From Rhodococcus sp. UNC23MFCrub1.1 (GTDB lineage Bacteria > Actinomycetota > Actinomycetes > Mycobacteriales > Mycobacteriaceae), in NCBI RefSeq assembly GCF_000686025.1, contig NZ_JMLQ01000002.1:124001-188000 (forward strand): 64,000 nucleotides of DNA. The letters are read 5' to 3'. The position numbers and the translations under genes are program-made. This document shows positions 8,474 through 17,853 of this stretch, piece by piece (the first letter of the stretch is position 1; every line of letters starts with the position of its first letter). The notes beneath the pieces were generated by a model. It saw only the letters and a list, made by a program, of their open reading frames with translations, was not told the origin of the DNA and made no database searches.

Positions 8474-9214
8474 TCAGGACTGGTCGAGCCGCACCGCTCG
8501 CACGAACGTGTAGAGCAGTGCGGGAACGGCGATGACCAGTGACATGACCGGTGCCCACACGACCAGCGCGCCCAGCGGGGGAACGTCCTCGAACAGCATG
8601 TTGTAGCCGATGATGGACGTGACGGCGACACCGGCGATCGCGATGTGAGTGGCCAGCATCCAGCGATCGAGGAAGACACCGGCGAACAGGCCGAGCACCA
8701 CGAAGAAGGTGGTCTTCCCGACGGCGTAGGCGGGCGGCATGTCGGCGCTGAGGTTCGCGGCGAGGATGCCCAGGTTGGACAGGACGACGAAGGCGAAGGC
8801 GGTGTGCAGCCGCGGCCACGAGGTCACCGTCCACCAGAGAGCGGCGGCGAACGCGAAGGCCGCGCAGCCGATCTGCACGCCCACCGTGAACGTGGTGGTG
8901 CCGCCGAAGCCGTACAGGATCTCGAGGGTGGCGCACACGCCCATCGACGCGGTGAAGAAGGCGATGATCCACCGCACGACGCGCTGATCGGTGAACGACG
9001 ACATGAGGCCGACGATCCACTCGTAGCGAGCCTCGAGTTCGCCGATCGGCTCGTCGTCGTCGTACCGGGGTTCGTCGTATTCGGTCTCGTCGTGCCGCAC
9101 CGGTTCCGGCGCCGGGTACTTGGCTCGGGGTCCGACGCCCGGACTGAAGGCCGTGGTGAAGGCGCCCGGCGCGCTGTAGGCCTGCCCCGGTCGTCCGTCT
9201 CGTGCACTGACCAT
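8474..9214 (-). CDS. Putative polytopic membrane protein
   Basis: I do not recognise this family. The 246-residue protein has a polar, acidic N-terminus (HDETEYDEPRYDDDEPIGELEARYEWIVGL) followed by about six hydrophobic helices from residue 75 onward (VVRWIIAFFTASMGVCATLEI, FTVGVQIGCAAFAFAAALWW, FAFVVLSNLGILAANL, FFVVLGLFAGVFL and others). The ATG at 9214 was chosen because AAGGGAACGGGA precedes it at ribosome-binding distance; another ATG lies ten codons upstream. It converges on the aldo/keto reductase gene. No catalytic motif is visible. Confidence 0.6.
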   Translation of the reverse strand: MVSARDGRPGQAYSAPGAFTTAFSPGVGPRAKYPAPEPVRHDETEYDEPRYDDDEPIGELEARYEWIVGLMSSFTDQRVVRWIIAFFTASMGVCATLEILYGFGGTTTFTVGVQIGCAAFAFAAALWWTVTSWPRLHTAFAFVVLSNLGILAANLSADMPPAYAVGKTTFFVVLGLFAGVFLDRWMLATHIAIAGVAVTSIIGYNMLFEDVPPLGALVVWAPVMSLVIAVPALLYTFVRAVRLDQS

Positions 9215-9410
9215 GTCGGGTCCCGTTCCCTTCGGTGCCCGCATTCGCGGGCGGCCTCGTCCCGCCCGGCGTGTCGCGAGCGTCGTGATGGGTGTCGTGC
9301 GGTAAAGCGTCCAACCGCCTGTGGGTTCACCGTAAACCAGGCTTTCGGACCTGCGCTGCGGATGGATGGTGCCACGGATTGTTTTGGAGTTCGTCACAAC
9401 GTCCAAGAAC

Positions 9411-9428
9411 AAGCAAGCATGCTTGCTT
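9411..9428. promoter_or_regulatory. Perfect 18-bp palindrome, probable TetR-type operator of the 9.4-19.4 kb operon
   Basis: AAGCAAGCATGCTTGCTT is its own reverse complement. It lies 30 bp before the first gene of the acyl-CoA operon, followed by a short T-run. The operon's last gene encodes a TetR regulator, the family that typically binds such palindromes. Autoregulation of the whole operon is inferred; a terminator is less likely because the palindrome leaves no loop. Confidence 0.7.
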
Positions 9429-9458
9429 TTTTGGCCCGTGGGTGCGACCGTTCCAGGC

Positions 9459-10271
9459 ATGGCTGCTCTCGAGGTGTTGCTGCAGGACCTGCGTGCGGAG
9501 GGCGACGCGCTGGACGCGCTGGTCGCCGATGCCGACGACGCCGCGTGGCGTACGGACACCCCGGCGGCCGGCTGGACGGTGGCGCATCAGATCGCTCACC
9601 TGCACTGGACCGACCACGTCGCCGCGCTGACGACGGCCGGCGCCTCCGGTGACGAGGACGCCGAAGCGGCATTCGACGCGGTGATCGCCGACGCGATGGG
9701 CAGTCCGGACTCGTTCGTGGACTCCGCTGCCGACGCACTCGCCGGAGAGCAGGTCAGCACCCTGTTGTCGCGATGGCGGCTCGGCCGAGTGCAACTGCTC
9801 GACGTCCTGACACACGTGCCCGACGGCGTGAAGATCCGCTGGTTCGGCCCGCCGATGAGCGCGATGTCGATGGCCACCGCGCGCATCATGGAGACCTGGG
9901 CACACGGTCAGGACGTCGCGGACGCCCTCGGCGTGGTCCGGGAACCCACCGTGCGGCTGCGTCACGTCGCGCACATCGGCGTACGCACCCGCGACTTCGC
10001 CTATGCGATCCGCGGCCTGACGCCGCCGTCGGCACCGTTCCGCGTCGAGCTCACCGCTCCCGACGGGAGTGAGTGGTCGTGGGGGCCGGAGGACGCGGAG
10101 CAGAGTGTCACGGGTTCCGCTCCGGACTTCTGCCTGCTCGTCACGCAGCGCGTGCACCGTGACGACACCGACCTGGTGGCCGTCGGCGACGACGCGGCGA
10201 CGTGGCTGGGTCTCGCGCAGGCGTTCGCGGGGGCCCCCGGCGGTGGCCGGGACGTGCGGGTGGCGTCGTGA
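9459..10271 (+). CDS. TIGR03084 family protein (DinB/maleylpyruvate-isomerase-like metal-binding fold)
   Basis: The 270-residue protein matches the actinobacterial TIGR03084 family. It begins with the DinB-like four-helix pattern LLQDLRAEGDALDALV and AAGWTVAHQIAHLHWTD, and later carries METWAHGQDVADALG. These histidines and aspartates probably bind a metal. The ATG at 9459 was chosen because it begins the conserved fold and sits 30 bp after the palindromic operator. The reaction is unknown. The family is usually found, as here, directly ahead of an AtuA homologue in acyl-CoA catabolic operons. It overlaps the next gene by four bases (GTGA). Confidence 0.85.
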   Translation: MAALEVLLQDLRAEGDALDALVADADDAAWRTDTPAAGWTVAHQIAHLHWTDHVAALTTAGASGDEDAEAAFDAVIADAMGSPDSFVDSAADALAGEQVSTLLSRWRLGRVQLLDVLTHVPDGVKIRWFGPPMSAMSMATARIMETWAHGQDVADALGVVREPTVRLRHVAHIGVRTRDFAYAIRGLTPPSAPFRVELTAPDGSEWSWGPEDAEQSVTGSAPDFCLLVTQRVHRDDTDLVAVGDDAATWLGLAQAFAGAPGGGRDVRVAS

Positions 10272-11980
10272 CGGAGATGATCAGGGTCGGGAACTGCTCC
10301 GGCTTCTACGGTGACCGCGCGTCGGCCATGCGCGAGATGCTCGACGGCGGTGATCTCGACGTCCTCACGGGCGACTACCTGGCCGAGCTGACGATGCTCA
10401 TTCTCGGACGCGACCGGATGAAGGATCCGACGCGCGGCTACGCCAAGACGTATCTGCGGCAGCTCGAGGAGTGCCTGGGCACTGCGCTCGACAAGGGCGT
10501 CACCCTGGTCAGCAATGCCGGTGGGTTGGCGCCCGCACGACTGGCGGACGAGATCCGGTCCCTCGCCGACCGTCTCGGTCTGACCGTCTCGGTCGCCCAC
10601 GTGGAGGGAGACGATCTGCACGACCGCGCCGAGGAACTGGGCCTCGGCTCCCCGCTGACCGCCAATGCCTATCTCGGCGCCTTCGGTGTCGCGGCGTGCC
10701 TGGACGCCGGGGCGCAGGTCGTGGTCACCGGACGCGTCACGGATGCGTCGGTGGTGGTGGCCCCGGCGATCTCCCGGTTCGGGTGGACCCGCGATCACCT
10801 CGACGAACTCGCGGGCGCCGTCGTCGCCGGCCACATCATCGAATGCGGAACTCAGGCGACCGGCGGGAACTACTCCTTCTTCGGTGAGATCGAGGATCTG
10901 CGTCGACCGGGGTTCCCCCTCGCGGAGATCCGGTCGGACGGGTCGTCGGTGATCACCAAGCACGAGAACACCGGCGGCGCCGTGACGGTCGGAACGGTGA
11001 CGGCGCAGTTGATGTACGAGATCACCGGCCCGCGCTACCTCGGCCCGGACGTGACCGCGCGGCTCGACACGGTGCGGGTCTCGCAGGACGGACCCGACCG
11101 CGTGCTGGTCACGGGGACTCGCGGCGAGGCGCCGCCGCCCACCCTCAAGGTCTCCCGGAACACGCTCGGCGGGTTCCGCAACGAGATGACCTTCGTGCTC
11201 ACCGGGCTCGACATCGAGGCCAAGGCCGACCTGGTGCGCACCCAGATGACCGAGGCGCTGACGCCGCCGCCGCGCGACGTCGACTGGACTCTGGCGCGCA
11301 CCGACCACCCTGACGCCGACACCGAGGAGGCCGCCAGTGCGGTTCTCCGTGTCGTTGTCCGCGACGCTGATCCGCAGCGTGTGGGTCGCGTGTTCAGCGC
11401 TGCCGCAGTGGAACTCGCGCTGGCGAGCTACCCCGGTTTCTGTGTGACGACGCCTCCGGGTCAGGGGTCGCCCTACGGCGTCTTCGAGGCCGGGTTCGTC
11501 GATCAGGCGGTGCCGCGGCACGTGGCGGTTCTCGCGGACGGCACGCGCGTCGACATCGCACCGCCCACCGTCACCACGGCTGTCGAGGCGGACCCGTCCG
11601 ACGCGCCCGCAGGCCGCCCGCCGGCCGAACCGACACGCACGCTGCCGCTCGGCACGGTGGCGGCGGCGCGCAGCGGTGACAAGGGCGGCAACGCCAACGT
11701 CGGGGTCTGGGTGCGCGGCGACGCCGCGTGGGCCTGGCTCCGGTCGACTCTCACCACCGAGCTGGTGACGACGCTGCTCCCGGAGACGGCGGGCCTGCGC
11801 GTGCACCGGTACGAGTTCCCGCACCTGCGGGCCGTGAACATCGTCGTCGACGGGATTCTCGGAGAGGGCGTCGCATCCGGCGCTCGCTTCGATCCCCAGG
11901 CCAAGGGCCTGGGGGAGTGGCTGCGATCGCGGCACGTCCCGATACCCGAATCAGTACTCGCAGAAAGTGGACTCGCATGA
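10268..11980 (+). CDS. atuA: AtuA family protein (DUF1446), acyclic terpene utilisation
   Basis: The 570-residue protein starts at a GTG that overlaps the previous stop. Its N-terminal DUF1446 domain includes RVGNCSGFYGDRASAM, TLVSNAGGLAPARLADEI, DASVVVAPAISRFGW and ECGTQATGGNYSFF. The smaller C-terminal AtuA-like domain (from about residue 455) carries TVAAARSGDKGGNANVGVWVRG. AtuA is required for citronellol/geraniol breakdown in Pseudomonas, but its reaction is not established. Related proteins occur in leucine and other branched acyl-CoA operons. The next gene overlaps by ATGA, so translation is probably coupled. Confidence 0.88.
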   Translation: MTEMIRVGNCSGFYGDRASAMREMLDGGDLDVLTGDYLAELTMLILGRDRMKDPTRGYAKTYLRQLEECLGTALDKGVTLVSNAGGLAPARLADEIRSLADRLGLTVSVAHVEGDDLHDRAEELGLGSPLTANAYLGAFGVAACLDAGAQVVVTGRVTDASVVVAPAISRFGWTRDHLDELAGAVVAGHIIECGTQATGGNYSFFGEIEDLRRPGFPLAEIRSDGSSVITKHENTGGAVTVGTVTAQLMYEITGPRYLGPDVTARLDTVRVSQDGPDRVLVTGTRGEAPPPTLKVSRNTLGGFRNEMTFVLTGLDIEAKADLVRTQMTEALTPPPRDVDWTLARTDHPDADTEEAASAVLRVVVRDADPQRVGRVFSAAAVELALASYPGFCVTTPPGQGSPYGVFEAGFVDQAVPRHVAVLADGTRVDIAPPTVTTAVEADPSDAPAGRPPAEPTRTLPLGTVAAARSGDKGGNANVGVWVRGDAAWAWLRSTLTTELVTTLLPETAGLRVHRYEFPHLRAVNIVVDGILGEGVASGARFDPQAKGLGEWLRSRHVPIPESVLAESGLA

Positions 11981-13125
11981 GCACCTGGGGTGGCCCCGAC
12001 CGAGCGCAACTCCGTAAGACGGTCCGGGGGTTCGTCGACCGCGAGGTGCTGCCGCACCTCACCGAGTGGGAGCGTGACGGCGAGATTCCCCGTAGCCTGC
12101 ACCGCGCGGCAGCCGAGATCGGTCTGCTCGGGGCGCCGTTCCCCGAGGCGGTCGGCGGTGGCGGCGGCTCGCTGGTCGACGCCACGGTCATCTGCGAGGA
12201 GATGCACGAGGCGGGTGCGTCCGGCGGCCTGTTCGCGTCCTTGTTCACCTGTGGGATCGCGTTGCCGCACATGGTCGCTGCGGGCAACCCCGACCACCTC
12301 GAGAAGTGGGTCCGGCCCACGCTCGACGGCGAGCTGATCGGGTCGCTGGCCATCACCGAGCCCGGCGGCGGATCCGACGTGGGACACCTGCGCACCCGAG
12401 CGGTGCGCGACGGGGACCACTTCGTCGTCAACGGCGCGAAGACCTACATCACCTCGGGGTGCCGGGCCGACTTCGTGGTCACCGCCGTCCGCACCGGGGG
12501 AGACGGCGCGGCCGGCGTCTCGCTGCTCGTCGTCGAGCGCGGCACACCGGGATTCGAGGTGTCCCGCAAGCTCGACAAGATGGGATGGCGGGCCTCCGAC
12601 ACCGCCGAACTGTCGTACACCGACGTGCGCGTGCCCGTGGAGAACCTGGTGGGCCCGGAGAACTCCGGGTTCGCCCAGATCGCGCAGGCCTTCGTCTCCG
12701 AACGCGCTGCGCTGGCCGCGCAGGCCTACTCCTCGGCGCAGCGGTGCCTCGATCTGACGGTGGCGTGGACGCGGGACCGCTCGACGTTCGGCAAGCCGCT
12801 CATCGCCCGTCAGGCGGTGCAGAACACGCTCAGCGAGATGCACCGCAAGATCGACGTGGCCCGCACGTACACGCACGCACTGATCGATCGCCACGTCGAG
12901 GACGGCGACGACTGCATCGCCGAGGTGTGCTTCGCGAAGAACACCGCGGTCGAGGCCGGCGAATGGGTCGCCTCGCAGGCGGTACAGCTGTTCGGTGGAC
13001 TCGGCTACATGGCCGAGAGCGAGGTCGAGCGTCAGTACCGCGACATGCGCATCATCGGCATCGGCGGCGGCACCACCGAGATCCTCACCTCGCTGGCCGC
13101 GAAGCGACTGGGGTACACCGCATGA
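11977..13125 (+). CDS. Acyl-CoA dehydrogenase (isovaleryl/citronellyl-CoA type)
   Basis: This 382-residue flavoenzyme introduces a trans-2 double bond into an acyl-CoA. Core motifs are LAITEPGGGSDVGHLRTRA (FAD and substrate contact), NGAKTYITSG, and QLFGGLGYMAESEVERQYRDMRI near the C-terminus. The usual C-terminal catalytic glutamate position (YEGT) reads IGGGTTEI. The base is therefore probably the helix-G glutamate in FVSERAALAAQA, as in isovaleryl-CoA dehydrogenase and other branched-chain enzymes. It overlaps both neighbours by ATGA. Context suggests it feeds the carboxylase encoded next. Confidence 0.9.
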   Translation: MSTWGGPDRAQLRKTVRGFVDREVLPHLTEWERDGEIPRSLHRAAAEIGLLGAPFPEAVGGGGGSLVDATVICEEMHEAGASGGLFASLFTCGIALPHMVAAGNPDHLEKWVRPTLDGELIGSLAITEPGGGSDVGHLRTRAVRDGDHFVVNGAKTYITSGCRADFVVTAVRTGGDGAAGVSLLVVERGTPGFEVSRKLDKMGWRASDTAELSYTDVRVPVENLVGPENSGFAQIAQAFVSERAALAAQAYSSAQRCLDLTVAWTRDRSTFGKPLIARQAVQNTLSEMHRKIDVARTYTHALIDRHVEDGDDCIAEVCFAKNTAVEAGEWVASQAVQLFGGLGYMAESEVERQYRDMRIIGIGGGTTEILTSLAAKRLGYTA

Positions 13126-14720
13126 CGACTCTGACCTCCCGACTCGACAGCTCCGGTGACGCGTACGTCTCGGCCGCCGACACCATGATCGCGAAGCTCT
13201 CCGAGGTGGAGACCGAACACGCCAAGGCATTGGGCGGCGGGGGCGAGAAGTACGTCGCACGGCACCGCAGCCGCGGCAAGATGACCCCGCGCGAGCGCAT
13301 CGAGATGCTCGTCGACCCGGACTCGCCGTTCCTCGAGCTGTGCCCGCTCGCGGCCTGGGGCACGGACTTCCCGGTCGGCGCCAGCGTGGTCGTCGGCATC
13401 GGTGTCGTCAGCGGCGTCGAGTGCCTGATCGTCGCCAACGACCCCACCGTGCGGGGCGGCACGAGCAATCCGTGGACCCTGCGGAAGACGCTGCGAGCGA
13501 ACGACATCGCGATGCAGAACCGGCTGCCGGTCATCTCACTGGTCGAGTCCGGCGGTGCCGACCTCCCCACGCAGAAGGAGGTGTTCATCCCGGGTGGCCG
13601 CATCTTCCGTGACCTGACGCGCCTCTCCGCGGCCGGCATCCCCACCATCGCCCTCGTGTTCGGCAACTCCACCGCCGGCGGCGCCTATATCCCCGGCATG
13701 TCCGATCACGTCGTCATGATCGAGGAGCGGTCCAAGGTGTTCCTCGCCGGACCGCCGCTGGTGAAGATGGCCACCGGCGAGGAGACGGACGACGAATCGC
13801 TCGGCGGCGCCCGCATGCACGCCCGGACCTCCGGTCTCGCAGACCATCTCGCGGTGGACGAGAAGGACGCCATCCGCATCGGCCGCGGCATCGTGAAGCG
13901 GCTCAACTGGCACAAGAAGGGTCCGGCGCCGCGCACCGAGGTGCTCCCGCCCCGGTACGACGAGGAGGAACTGCTCGGTATCGTGCCGGCCGACCTCAAG
14001 ATCCCGTTCGACCCACGCGACGTCATCGCGCGCATCGTCGACGACAGCGACTTCGACGAGTTCAAGCCGCTCTACGGCTCGTCTCTGGTCACCGGATGGG
14101 CGGAACTGCACGGGTATCCGGTCGGCATCCTCGCCAACGCCCGCGGCGTCCTCTTCAGTGAGGAGTCGCAGAAGGCGACGCAGTTCATCCAACTGGCGAA
14201 CCGTTCGAACACGCCACTGCTGTTCCTGCACAACACCACCGGCTACATGGTGGGCAAGGAGTACGAGGAGGGCGGGATGATCAAGCACGGGTCGATGATG
14301 ATCAACGCCGTCTCGAACTCCACCGTCCCGCACATCTCGGTGCTGCTCGGTGCGTCGTACGGCGCCGGGCACTACGGCATGTGCGGTCGCGCCTTCGACC
14401 CGCGCTTCCTCTTCGCCTGGCCCAGCGCCAAGTCCGCGGTCATGGGCGGTGCCCAACTCGCGGGCGTCATCTCGATCGTCTCCCGCGCCTCCGCCGAGGC
14501 CCGCGGACAGGCGTTCGACGAGGAGGCCGACGCGGGTCTGCGCGCGATGATCGAGCAGCAGATCGAGGCCGAGTCGGTTCCCATGTTCCTGTCCGGACGC
14601 CTGTACGACGACGGCGTGATCGACCCCCGAGACACCCGCACGGTGGTGGGGATGTGCCTGTCGGCCATCGCCTCCGCCCCGATCGAGGGCACCGCCAACT
14701 TCGGTGTCTTCCGGATGTGA
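13122..14720 (+). CDS. Acyl-CoA carboxylase, carboxyltransferase (beta) subunit
   Basis: The 532-residue protein contains both halves of the biotin-dependent carboxyltransferase: RSRGKMTPRERIEMLVDPDSPF, SLVESGGADLPTQKEVF, FGNSTAGGAYIPGMSDHVVM, and the second crotonase half with LANARGVLFSEESQKATQFI and GASYGAGHYGMCGRAFDPRFLFAWP. This pattern is closest to methylcrotonyl-CoA or geranyl-CoA carboxylase beta subunits, which carboxylate 3-methyl-2-enoyl-CoA esters. It pairs with the biotin subunit 5 bp downstream. Whether the substrate is methylcrotonyl-, geranyl- or another branched enoyl-CoA cannot be settled from sequence alone. Confidence 0.92.
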   Translation: MTTLTSRLDSSGDAYVSAADTMIAKLSEVETEHAKALGGGGEKYVARHRSRGKMTPRERIEMLVDPDSPFLELCPLAAWGTDFPVGASVVVGIGVVSGVECLIVANDPTVRGGTSNPWTLRKTLRANDIAMQNRLPVISLVESGGADLPTQKEVFIPGGRIFRDLTRLSAAGIPTIALVFGNSTAGGAYIPGMSDHVVMIEERSKVFLAGPPLVKMATGEETDDESLGGARMHARTSGLADHLAVDEKDAIRIGRGIVKRLNWHKKGPAPRTEVLPPRYDEEELLGIVPADLKIPFDPRDVIARIVDDSDFDEFKPLYGSSLVTGWAELHGYPVGILANARGVLFSEESQKATQFIQLANRSNTPLLFLHNTTGYMVGKEYEEGGMIKHGSMMINAVSNSTVPHISVLLGASYGAGHYGMCGRAFDPRFLFAWPSAKSAVMGGAQLAGVISIVSRASAEARGQAFDEEADAGLRAMIEQQIEAESVPMFLSGRLYDDGVIDPRDTRTVVGMCLSAIASAPIEGTANFGVFRM

Positions 14721-14725
14721 CCGTC

Positions 14726-16696
14726 ATGACCATTTCGTCAGTACTCGTTGCCAACCGCGGCGAGATCGCCCGCCGCGTGTTCACGACCTGCCGCGCCGAG
14801 GGCATCGACACGGTTGCCGTGTTCTCCGATCCGGACTCCGCGTCACCGCACGTCGCCGACGCCGACGTCGCCGTCCGGTTGCCCGGTTCCGCGTCGTCGG
14901 AGACGTACCTCCGCGGAGACCTGATCATCGAGGCGGCGCAGCGCGCCGGCGCCGACGCGATCCACCCCGGTTACGGGTTCCTGTCCGAGAACGCGGAGTT
15001 CGCGCGCGCCGTGCAGGATGCGGGCCTCACCTGGATCGGTCCGCCGGTGAAGGCGATCGAGTCGATGGGGTCGAAGGTCGAGTCCAAGGCCATGATGCAG
15101 AGCGCCGGTGTGCCGGTGCTCGATCGGCTCGACCCCGCGTCCGTCACGCAGGACGATCTGCCGGTGCTCGTGAAGGCGTCCGCCGGTGGTGGTGGTCGCG
15201 GTATGCGCGTGGTGCGTGAACTCGACGCACTGCAGGACGAGATCGACGCGGCGTCGCGGGAGGCGCTGTCCGCCTTCGGTGACGCGACGGTCTTCTGCGA
15301 GCGCTATCTCGAGACGGGCCGCCACATCGAGGTCCAGGTCATGGCGGACCGCCACGGCACGGTGTGGGCGGTGGGCGAGCGGGAGTGCTCCATCCAACGA
15401 CGCCACCAGAAGGTGGTCGAGGAGGCGCCGTCTCCGCTCGTCGAGCGCGTTCCGGGTATGCGGGAGAAGCTCTTCGAGGCGGCACGCATCGCCACCGAGG
15501 CGCTCGACTACGAGGGGGCCGGCACCGTCGAGTTCCTCAGCGACGAGCGCGGCAACTTCTACTTCCTCGAGATGAACACGCGCCTGCAGGTCGAGCACCC
15601 GGTGACCGAGTGCACCACCGGTCTCGATCTGGTGGCACTGCAGATCCACGTCGCCGCGGGCGGAGCGCTCCCGGCCGAGCAGCCCACCACGCGCGGACAC
15701 TCGATCGAAGTGCGTCTGTACGCGGAGGATCCGGCGCGCGACTGGCAGCCGCAGAGCGGCGTCGTGCACCACGTCGAGTTCGACGGAGCGCGAGAGTTCG
15801 AGGTGCTCACGCGGACAGGCCTGCGGGTGGACTCGGGCATCGTCGACGGCAGCGTGGTGGGGACCCACTACGACCCGATGCTCGCCAAGGTGATCTCGTA
15901 CGCGCCCACCCGGGAGCAGGCGGCCGGAATCCTGGCGAAAGCGCTGCTGCGCGCGCGCATTCACGGGGTGCGCACCAACCGCGACCTGCTCGTCACGGTG
16001 CTGAGACACCCCGCGTTCCTCGCGGGCGACACCGACACCGCGTTCTTCGCGACGCACGATCTCGCGGTCCTCGCTCGGCCGCTCGTCGACGACCGGGGTG
16101 TGCGGCTGTCCGCACTCGCCGCAGCGCTCGCGGACGCCACCCGATCGAGAGAATCGGCGACGGTGGGCCGATCCCTCCCCAGCGGCTGGCGCAACCTCGC
16201 CTCCGTGCCGCAACGCAAGACGTACGCGGTGAACGGCACCGAGATCGTCGCCGAGTACCGGCTGTCGCGCGGAACGCTCGTCACCGACGTCGACGACTGC
16301 GCACTGGTCCGGGCCGAGTCCGACCGGGTGGTGCTGCTGGCCGACGGTGTGCGACGCGAGTTCCACGTCGCGGTCCACGGCGACGCCGTGTTCGTCGACT
16401 CGTCGCTCGGACCGGTACGGCTCGAACGGGTTCCGGTGTTCGTCGATCCGAGCGAGATCGTCGCCGCCGGATCGCTGCTGGCACCGATGCCCGGCAGCGT
16501 CGTGCGGATCGGTGCTGCCGTCGGCGACACCGTCACCGCCGGCCAACCGATCCTGTGGCTCGAGGCCATGAAGATGGAACACACGATCACCGCACCCGCG
16601 GCGGGCGTGCTGACCGAGCTCACGGTCACCGTGGGACACCAGGTGGACGTCGACGCCGTACTGGCGGTCGTCGCAGCAGAAGGAGATCAGGCATGA
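14726..16696 (+). CDS. Acyl-CoA carboxylase, biotin carboxylase/biotin carrier (alpha) subunit
   Basis: The 656-residue protein has the biotin carboxylase domain (SVLVANRGEIARRVFTTCR; IHPGYGFLSENAEFA; the ATP loop VKASAGGGGRGMRVV; ECSIQRRHQKVVEEAPS; FLEMNTRLQVEHPVTE). A linker domain follows, and then a C-terminal carrier with the biotinylation site EAMKMEH (Lys about 616). Length and layout fit LiuD/AtuF-type alpha subunits. It carboxylates biotin with bicarbonate and ATP and hands it to the upstream beta subunit. The ATG at 14726 starts the conserved fold. The next gene overlaps by ATGA. Confidence 0.94.
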   Translation: MTISSVLVANRGEIARRVFTTCRAEGIDTVAVFSDPDSASPHVADADVAVRLPGSASSETYLRGDLIIEAAQRAGADAIHPGYGFLSENAEFARAVQDAGLTWIGPPVKAIESMGSKVESKAMMQSAGVPVLDRLDPASVTQDDLPVLVKASAGGGGRGMRVVRELDALQDEIDAASREALSAFGDATVFCERYLETGRHIEVQVMADRHGTVWAVGERECSIQRRHQKVVEEAPSPLVERVPGMREKLFEAARIATEALDYEGAGTVEFLSDERGNFYFLEMNTRLQVEHPVTECTTGLDLVALQIHVAAGGALPAEQPTTRGHSIEVRLYAEDPARDWQPQSGVVHHVEFDGAREFEVLTRTGLRVDSGIVDGSVVGTHYDPMLAKVISYAPTREQAAGILAKALLRARIHGVRTNRDLLVTVLRHPAFLAGDTDTAFFATHDLAVLARPLVDDRGVRLSALAAALADATRSRESATVGRSLPSGWRNLASVPQRKTYAVNGTEIVAEYRLSRGTLVTDVDDCALVRAESDRVVLLADGVRREFHVAVHGDAVFVDSSLGPVRLERVPVFVDPSEIVAAGSLLAPMPGSVVRIGAAVGDTVTAGQPILWLEAMKMEHTITAPAAGVLTELTVTVGHQVDVDAVLAVVAAEGDQA

Positions 16697-17853
16697 GCTT
16701 CATCGAGACGGACGAGCAGAAGAGCCTCCGCGCCGCGGTGGCCGGACTGGGCAAGCGCCACAACTACATCGACTACGTGCTACCCAAGGCACGCAAGGGT
16801 GAGGCACTCACCGAACTGTGGCACGAGGCCGGGCAGTTGGGCTTCCTCGGGGTGAACCTCCCCGAGGAGTACGGCGGCGGCGGTGCCGGCATCTACGAGC
16901 TCGCACTGGTCCAGGAGGAGATGTCCTCGTTCGGTGCGGGCCTGCTGCTCGTGGTCGTCAGCCCGGCGATCTGCGGCACCATCATCGCGAAGTACGGCAC
17001 CCCCGAACAGAAGCAGTCCTGGCTGCCCCGCCTCTCGGACGGCTCCGCGATCATGGCGTTCGGCATCACCGAGCCCGACGCCGGCTCCAACTCCCACCAG
17101 ATCACCACCACCGCGCGACGCGACGGTGACGAGTGGGTGCTGCGCGGCAGCAAGATCTACATCTCCGGCGTCGACCAGGCCGACGCGGTGCTCATCGTCT
17201 CCCGCACGGAGGACGCGAAGACCGGGAAGCTCAAGCCGGCGCTGTTCATCGTGCCGACCGATGCACCTGGCCTGAACAAGACGCAGATGCGCATGGACAT
17301 CATCGAGCCCGATCATCAGTTCACGCTGTTCCTCGACGACGTCCGGCTGCCGGCCGAGGCGCTGGTCGGTGAGCCCGACGCGGCGTTGATGCAGTTGTTC
17401 GCGGGTCTCAACCCCGAGCGCATCCTCGGTGCGGCGATGGCCGTCGGCATGGGCCGCTACGCCCTCGACGCCGCCGTGAAGTACGCGAACGAGCGCACCG
17501 TGTGGAAGAGCCCCATCGGGGCGCACCAGGGGATCGCGCATCCGTTGGCGCAGTGCAAGATCGAGCTCGAACTGGCGAAGCTGATGATGCAGAAGGCCGC
17601 GGTGCTCTACGACAGCGGTGACGATTTCGGTGCGGCGGAAGCGGCCAACATGGCGAAGTACGCGGCCGCCGAGGCCAGCATCAAGGCCATCGACCAGGCC
17701 ATCCAGACGCACGGCGGCGCAGGCCTGACCGAGGAGTACGGCCTCGCGTCCATGCTCGGTGCGGCGCGCATCGCCCGCGTGGCTCCCGTCAGTCGGGAGA
17801 TGATCCTGAACTTCGTGTCCCAGCACTCGCTGGGCCTGCCGAAGAGCTACTGA
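16693..17853 (+). CDS. Acyl-CoA dehydrogenase, second copy
   Basis: This 386-residue protein has the acyl-CoA dehydrogenase fold: LPEEYGGGGAGIYELALVQEE, AFGITEPDAGSNSHQITTTA, RGSKIYISGVDQADAVLIV, and TERTVWKSPIGAHQGIAHPLA in the C-terminal helical domain. A YEGT motif is absent (the position reads APVSREMIL). The glutamate in GLNPERILGAAMAVG is the likely catalytic base. It is clearly divergent from the dehydrogenase at 11977, so the two probably act on different intermediates, before and after carboxylation and chain shortening. It is coupled to the neighbours by ATGA and TGATG overlaps. Confidence 0.9.
   Translation: MSFIETDEQKSLRAAVAGLGKRHNYIDYVLPKARKGEALTELWHEAGQLGFLGVNLPEEYGGGGAGIYELALVQEEMSSFGAGLLLVVVSPAICGTIIAKYGTPEQKQSWLPRLSDGSAIMAFGITEPDAGSNSHQITTTARRDGDEWVLRGSKIYISGVDQADAVLIVSRTEDAKTGKLKPALFIVPTDAPGLNKTQMRMDIIEPDHQFTLFLDDVRLPAEALVGEPDAALMQLFAGLNPERILGAAMAVGMGRYALDAAVKYANERTVWKSPIGAHQGIAHPLAQCKIELELAKLMMQKAAVLYDSGDDFGAAEAANMAKYAAAEASIKAIDQAIQTHGGAGLTEEYGLASMLGAARIARVAPVSREMILNFVSQHSLGLPKSY

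Noticed and set aside
9411-9428. KstR2-type cholesterol-catabolism operator
   Set aside because: The half-sites resemble AnCAAG/CTTGnT but are separated by four rather than two bases, and no steroid genes are present.
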